From an uncultured Leucothrix sp. (lineage in GTDB: Bacteria; Pseudomonadota; Gammaproteobacteria; Thiotrichales; Thiotrichaceae), in assembly GCA_937923375.1 (NCBI GenBank), contig CALAJG010000223.1:1-18995 (forward strand): a stretch of 18,995 nt of DNA. The letters are read 5' to 3'. The notes under the pieces are model-generated. The model worked only from the letters and a program-made list of their open reading frames with translations. It ran no database searches and was not told where the DNA came from. This document shows, piece after piece, positions 15,292-18,995 of this stretch. A program made the position numbers and the translations under genes. Position 1 is the stretch's first letter; every line of letters begins with the position of its first letter.

Positions 15292-15332
15292 AACAATCAG
15301 TGTAACGATCAGCGGTAGTTTTTAAGAGATAG
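15292..15332. repeat. Upstream element, copy 2 (shared by the two lipoprotein genes)
   Basis: This is the counterpart of 14747-14787, located 118-158 bases upstream of the 95-residue lipoprotein start, almost the same distance as copy 1. Conservation outside coding sequence at equal spacing suggests a duplicated upstream regulatory site or upstream promoter element. Confidence 0.6.
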
Positions 15333-15348
15333 TTCACCTAAAGGGTAC

Positions 15349-15372
15349 AAAAAAACCCGCTATGCGGGTTTT
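15349..15372 (-). terminator. Intrinsic terminator of the malic enzyme gene
   Basis: AAAACCCGC at 15352-15360 pairs with GCGGGTTTT at 15364-15372 around a three-base loop. On the minus strand a run of seven T forms the 3' tract (complement of 15349-15355). It lies about 30 bases after the malic enzyme stop. Confidence 0.87.
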
Positions 15373-15400
15373 AAGGAAGAACGAACATCCATCACTTTGG

Positions 15401-16618
15401 TTATATTCTAGCCACCCCAGTGACTCGCGCAGCCTGTGACACTGCCTCAGGAATTCGTTCACCTAAACGAGGATCAAGCGGTGTAGGGATAATGTAATCC
15501 TTGCCAAATGACATGTCAGTCTTACCATAAGCATCCTTCACTGATTGAGGAACTGGTTCCATTGTCAGATCAGTGAGCGCTTTAACAACGGCAATTTTCA
15601 TTTCCATGTTGATGTCACTAGCACGTACATCCAACGCCCCGCGGAAGATGAACGGAAAACATAAAACATTGTTTACTTGGTTTGGATAATCACTACGACC
15701 TGTTGCCATAATCAAGTCATCACGCGTTGCATGTGCAAGCTCTGGTGAAATCTCAGGATTAGGATTTGAAAGTGCAAAAACCACAGGATTCGGCGCCATC
15801 GACTTCAACATATCAGCCGTCATCAAATCAGGCCCGGATAGGCCAATAAACACATCCGCACCTTCGCAAGCTTCTTCAAGGGTACGTTTATCGGTCGTTA
15901 CTGCAGACATCTGCTTTTCTTTCGTTAAGTCGCTGCGACCTGTATGAATAATACCCTTACGATCGATTAGTGTAATATTTTCATTATCAGCCCCCATCCC
16001 CATTAACAGGTTGGATGAAGCAATTCCTGCTGCCCCAGCGCCGAGACAAACGATTTTAGCGTCTTCAAGCTTCTTACCCTGTAGCTTTAACGCATTGACC
16101 ATACCCGCAGCGATGATGATCGCAGTACCATGTTGGTCGTCATGAAATACTGGAATATCCAGCATTTCCTTGAGACGTTGCTCTATTTCAAAACAACGAG
16201 GGGCACCAATATCTTCAAGATTAATGCCGCCGAAAGTGTCAGCAATATTTGCCACAGTTTGAATAAATTCATCGGTATTAGTCGTGCTCACTTCAATATC
16301 AAACACATCGATACCAGCAAAACGCTTAAACAACACTCCCTTGCCTTCCATCACCGGCTTACCCGCTAGTGCACCAATATTGCCTAAACCCAACACGGCT
16401 GAACCATCAGTTATCACCGCAACCAAATTACCTTTGCCAGTGTACTTATATGCATCGTCGCGATTATTTTTAATTTCTAAACACGGCTCAGCCACACCCG
16501 GAGAGTAAGCAAGGGATAAGTCATATTGGGTGGCTGTTGGCTTAGTAATATTCACTTCAAGCTTGCCAGGTTTTGGCTCGGCATGATAACGAAGTGCGGC
16601 GTCTCTCAAATCGGACAT
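15401..16618 (-). CDS. maeB: Malic enzyme (malate to pyruvate and CO2), MaeB-type catalytic domain without PTA domain
   Basis: Oxidative decarboxylation of malate to pyruvate, probably with NADP, in the cytosol. The 405 residues cover only the malic enzyme and NAD(P)-binding domains. E. coli MaeB (about 760 residues) adds a phosphotransacetylase-like regulatory domain that is absent here, so allosteric control by acetyl-CoA through that domain is not expected. Visible motifs: LAYSPGVAEPC at 36-46 with catalytic Y38; YTGKGNLVAVITDGSAVLGLG at 59-79; catalytic K93; metal ligands around E135-D136 and D160-D161 (FHDDQHGTA); the dinucleotide fold GAGAAG at 193-198; SNPNPE at 284-289. Cofactor choice was not settled from sequence. 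The start has GGGAG nine bases upstream. It lies downstream of ppc on the same strand with a 198-bp gap carrying a candidate promoter, so it is probably transcribed separately. Confidence 0.94.
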   Translation of the reverse strand: MSDLRDAALRYHAEPKPGKLEVNITKPTATQYDLSLAYSPGVAEPCLEIKNNRDDAYKYTGKGNLVAVITDGSAVLGLGNIGALAGKPVMEGKGVLFKRFAGIDVFDIEVSTTNTDEFIQTVANIADTFGGINLEDIGAPRCFEIEQRLKEMLDIPVFHDDQHGTAIIIAAGMVNALKLQGKKLEDAKIVCLGAGAAGIASSNLLMGMGADNENITLIDRKGIIHTGRSDLTKEKQMSAVTTDKRTLEEACEGADVFIGLSGPDLMTADMLKSMAPNPVVFALSNPNPEISPELAHATRDDLIMATGRSDYPNQVNNVLCFPFIFRGALDVRASDINMEMKIAVVKALTDLTMEPVPQSVKDAYGKTDMSFGKDYIIPTPLDPRLGERIPEAVSQAARVTGVARI

Positions 16619-16647
16619 AAGTGATTGCTCCCTCTTAATAATTGATC

Positions 16648-16674
16648 GTTTCAGTTACGTTAGTTTGCTGAAAC
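16648..16674. promoter_or_regulatory. Inverted repeat in the malic enzyme leader
   Basis: GTTTCAG at 16648-16654 and CTGAAAC at 16668-16674 are perfect 7-bp arms with a 13-base centre, flanked imperfectly by TGATC and GATCA. It lies 30-56 bases upstream of the maeB start, inside the predicted leader. It may be an operator or a leader hairpin; no T-run makes it a terminator. Confidence 0.35.
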
Positions 16675-16772
16675 TCATGATCACATCTGGATTGGTCCTG
16701 CATGTATCGGCAGATACTCTAACATAGCGCCGAATTTATCATGGCATACACACAGATGGCTAGTAAGTTACC

Positions 16773-16801
16773 GCTATAATCACTATTTATAATTATTCCA
16801 A
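16773..16801 (-). promoter_or_regulatory. Candidate promoter of the malic enzyme gene
   Basis: On the minus strand TTGGAA (16796-16801) and TATAGC (16773-16778) have the optimal 17-bp spacer, directly after the ppc stop codon. Transcription would give a leader of roughly 150 bases. No intrinsic terminator was found between ppc and maeB, so some read-through from ppc is also likely. Confidence 0.35.
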
Positions 16802-16816
16802 AAGAGCTATACCGAT

Positions 16817-18995
16817 TTAACCTGTATTACGTATTCCTGAAGCAATTGCATTAATTGTTCGCAGAAGAGGATCAAGCCATGGTGATTCTGCATCCTGCCC
16901 TTCTGCCACCAAAAATTCTCGATGCCGTTTTATCAGTGTAATTTGGATATGATTTAAAGGATCAAGATAAGGATCACGCCGCGATAATGAATAATGTAGC
17001 AAGGGCGCGTCATCCAGAAGTCCATCTAAACCCGAGACTCGCAGCACTTCTTCGACAGTTAATTCAAACTCCTGCTTAATCTGAGTGTATATAGTTTTCG
17101 CATTGGATCTGTCCAGCACTAACCCAGAGTACGCCTTAGCAATATCCATTTCAGCCTTAAACAATGCCATGCGTGTATTGCTTAATAAAGAATGAAAAGC
17201 AGGCCACTCCTGAACCATTTCTTTAAGTTGCGCTTCACCATTTTCATGATTTTTCTGAAAGTGTTTTAAGGCGCTACCGATCCCATACCATGCGGGCAAA
17301 GTATGCCTGGCTTGAGCCCATCCAAAGACCCAAGGAATAGCGCGAATTGACGATTTATCACGAACAGTTTGTTTGCGATGAGAAGGTCTGGAGCCAATGT
17401 TTAGCTGACCAAACTCCTGCACTGGCGTTGCTTCGTAGAAATAATCCATCAGAGCCGGACTATCGTCAGTCAAATCTCGGAAACTTTGCTCACCGATTTT
17501 CGCTAATTCTTGCATCACTTCATGGTATGACTGGGCGTAAGCGCCCTGCTTCTCTATGATGCCGCGACTGGCTTTTAACAAGCCAGTACAGCCAACAGAC
17601 AACTCGTAAACAGCCGTTTCAACATTGCTGTACTTGGCTGCCAGCACTTCACCCTGCTCAGTAAACTTAATCTGTCCTTGAATCGTATCAGGGGGTTGCG
17701 CCACAATCGCTTCATGCGTTGGCCCACCGCCACGACCAGCGGTACCACCTCGCCCATGAAACAGTCGGCAGGCAACACCATAACGCTCCGTTAGCTCAAT
17801 AACTTCGCCTTGAGCGTTATATAAATTCCAGTTTGATGCGAGAATGCCCCCATCTTTGCAGGAGTCAGAATAGCCAAGCATAACTTCCTGCAAATCACCG
17901 GATGTTTTCAACAAAGAACGATACGTAGTATTTTCTAAAAGATTGGTTAATACACTGCGGATATGGCGCAAATCTTCGATAGTCTCAAACAATGGAGAAA
18001 CTACAAGATCGCAATACAGCTCCCCCTGACTGTTAAGTCCTACCAGTCCCGCTGCCTTACCTAGCAGCATAACCTCCATAATATGACTAGCGAGATGTGT
18101 CATAGAGATAACATAGCTACCAAAAATATCCTGCCCAGCTTCAAGTCGCATTTCGAGCATCGTATCAAATACTTCAAGCGTCTCGCGGCTTTGTTGACTC
18201 ATGTCAGGACGATGCGGCATCGGTAAATGTTTACGCAACAGTAACTCACCGAGCAGCTGTAGCTTGTCTTCCTCGGCTAAACCTAGATAGTCACTCGATA
18301 AACCATTTAATTGCAGCAACTCTGCCACAGTTTCACTATGAATCGTGGATTCTTGGCGTATGTCAAGTTGGTACAGACCAAAACCACAGGTCTCTACCAA
18401 ACGAATAAGATCTTTTAATTCGCGCCCCGCAATCAAATGATCATTATGACTTCGCACCGAGCGATCAATAATATGAAGCTCGTTGCGAAACTGCGTGGCA
18501 TCCCGATACGCTGTTTCCGGCGGCACGGCTCGCTCACCATCTAATCGCTGTTCTACGATACGCAAAGTGTGCTTAAGTTTGTGGCGCATGATAGTCAATA
18601 AACGACGATACGGTTCTTCGTTTAATTGATGGGTACGCGTAGCCAGTAAACGATTGCCAACCCTTTGGTTCTCAGAGGCGAGGTAGTGAACAAACTCCTC
18701 TGTCGGCATTATAAACTCTGTGGAATGAGACAGAATATTACGTAACTTATCGACGTGTTTGATGTATTCATGCAGCGCTTCCTGCATACCCAAACGAATA
18801 GCATTTCTGGTCACTGACGCTGTAACAAAAGGATTACCATCCCGGTCTCCCCCGATCCATGAGCCAAAGCGTAGGAAGCTGGGTATTGTGATCGCCCCTT
18901 TACCATAACTATTGCGCATGGCACGCTCAAAATAGCGATAGAGTTCGGGAATAGCCTCGAATAAGCTCTCACGGAAGTAGTAGAGCCCGTAACGA
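16817..18995 (-). CDS. ppc: Phosphoenolpyruvate carboxylase, N-terminus cut by the window edge
   Basis: Fixes bicarbonate onto PEP to give oxaloacetate, the main anaplerotic entry to the TCA cycle. The frame stays open to the right edge: 25 further codons precede the internal Met at 18919 and continue the family sequence (RYGLYYFRESLFEAIPELY), so the true start and the N-terminal catalytic His motif lie outside. Motifs in the visible part (numbered from the Met at 18919): GGDRDGNP at 23-30, LDIRQES at 185-191, LGYSDSCKDGG at 348-358, the PEP-binding loop FHGRGGTAGRGGGP at 387-400, RAIPWVFGWAQ at 526-536, and the invariant C-terminal RNTG at 697-700, whose free carboxylate is part of the aspartate-inhibition site in E. 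coli PEPC. The segment after GGDRDGN is longer than in the E. coli enzyme, so the whole protein is probably over 900 residues. Together with maeB it spans the PEP-oxaloacetate-malate-pyruvate node. Confidence 0.97.
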   Translation of the reverse strand, partial: RYGLYYFRESLFEAIPELYRYFERAMRNSYGKGAITIPSFLRFGSWIGGDRDGNPFVTASVTRNAIRLGMQEALHEYIKHVDKLRNILSHSTEFIMPTEEFVHYLASENQRVGNRLLATRTHQLNEEPYRRLLTIMRHKLKHTLRIVEQRLDGERAVPPETAYRDATQFRNELHIIDRSVRSHNDHLIAGRELKDLIRLVETCGFGLYQLDIRQESTIHSETVAELLQLNGLSSDYLGLAEEDKLQLLGELLLRKHLPMPHRPDMSQQSRETLEVFDTMLEMRLEAGQDIFGSYVISMTHLASHIMEVMLLGKAAGLVGLNSQGELYCDLVVSPLFETIEDLRHIRSVLTNLLENTTYRSLLKTSGDLQEVMLGYSDSCKDGGILASNWNLYNAQGEVIELTERYGVACRLFHGRGGTAGRGGGPTHEAIVAQPPDTIQGQIKFTEQGEVLAAKYSNVETAVYELSVGCTGLLKASRGIIEKQGAYAQSYHEVMQELAKIGEQSFRDLTDDSPALMDYFYEATPVQEFGQLNIGSRPSHRKQTVRDKSSIRAIPWVFGWAQARHTLPAWYGIGSALKHFQKNHENGEAQLKEMVQEWPAFHSLLSNTRMALFKAEMDIAKAYSGLVLDRSNAKTIYTQIKQEFELTVEEVLRVSGLDGLLDDAPLLHYSLSRRDPYLDPLNHIQITLIKRHREFLVAEGQDAESPWLDPLLRTINAIASGIRNTG

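Noticed and set aside
18917..18919. Internal Met as the start of PEP carboxylase
   Set aside because: The frame continues to the window edge with recognisable PEPC sequence, and the N-terminal catalytic region would be missing.

Overview
The window (about 19 kb, AT-leaning) reads as chromosomal DNA of a gammaproteobacterium. The basis is a Pil-Chp-type chemosensory operon, a short MaeB-type malic enzyme, bacterial PEP carboxylase, Acs, and dense intrinsic-terminator punctuation. A marine or methylotrophic Thiotrichales-like host is only a guess. No tRNA, rRNA, CRISPR array, insertion sequence or phage gene was seen.

Region 1 (1-6904, + strand) is one tightly packed operon for type IV pilus signalling. 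It encodes a PilH-like response regulator, a PilI-like CheW adaptor, a PilJ-like transducer, a compact 999-residue ChpA/PilL-like hybrid kinase (one clear Hpt, kinase core, CheW domain, C-terminal receiver), and an unusual last gene. That last protein joins a degenerate receiver-like N-terminus to a PilG-like receiver through a linker made of 12 perfect 9-bp repeats (Ala-Pro-Val x12). No methyltransferase or methylesterase gene lies inside the operon.

Region 2 (6905-9153, + strand) is acetyl-CoA synthetase (acs) with its own leader, which carries a perfect 18-bp palindrome, and a strong terminator.

Region 3 (9206-13927) has two convergent genes that overlap by 21 bp. One is a membrane-anchored trypsin-like protease with one PDZ domain, closer in its motifs to Deg1/HhoA than to DegS. 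The other is a secreted 1207-residue alpha-2-macroglobulin-like protein that stops just before the thioester half of the family. A protease facing a protease-trap relative suggests envelope proteostasis or defence, but this is inference.

Region 4 (14003-15351, - strand) holds two paralogous small lipoproteins of unknown function, each with its own terminator. They share a lipobox, a CxxC motif, His/Gly-rich segments, a glycine-rich hydrophobic stretch and a run of five Asp. A related 41-bp block lies at the same distance upstream of both, so the duplication seems to have included the regulatory region.

Region 5 (15349-18995, - strand) is central carbon metabolism: a stand-alone malic enzyme domain (maeB-like) downstream of PEP carboxylase (ppc), whose N-terminus runs off the right edge. 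With acs these genes sit around the acetyl-CoA/PEP/pyruvate/C4-acid node.
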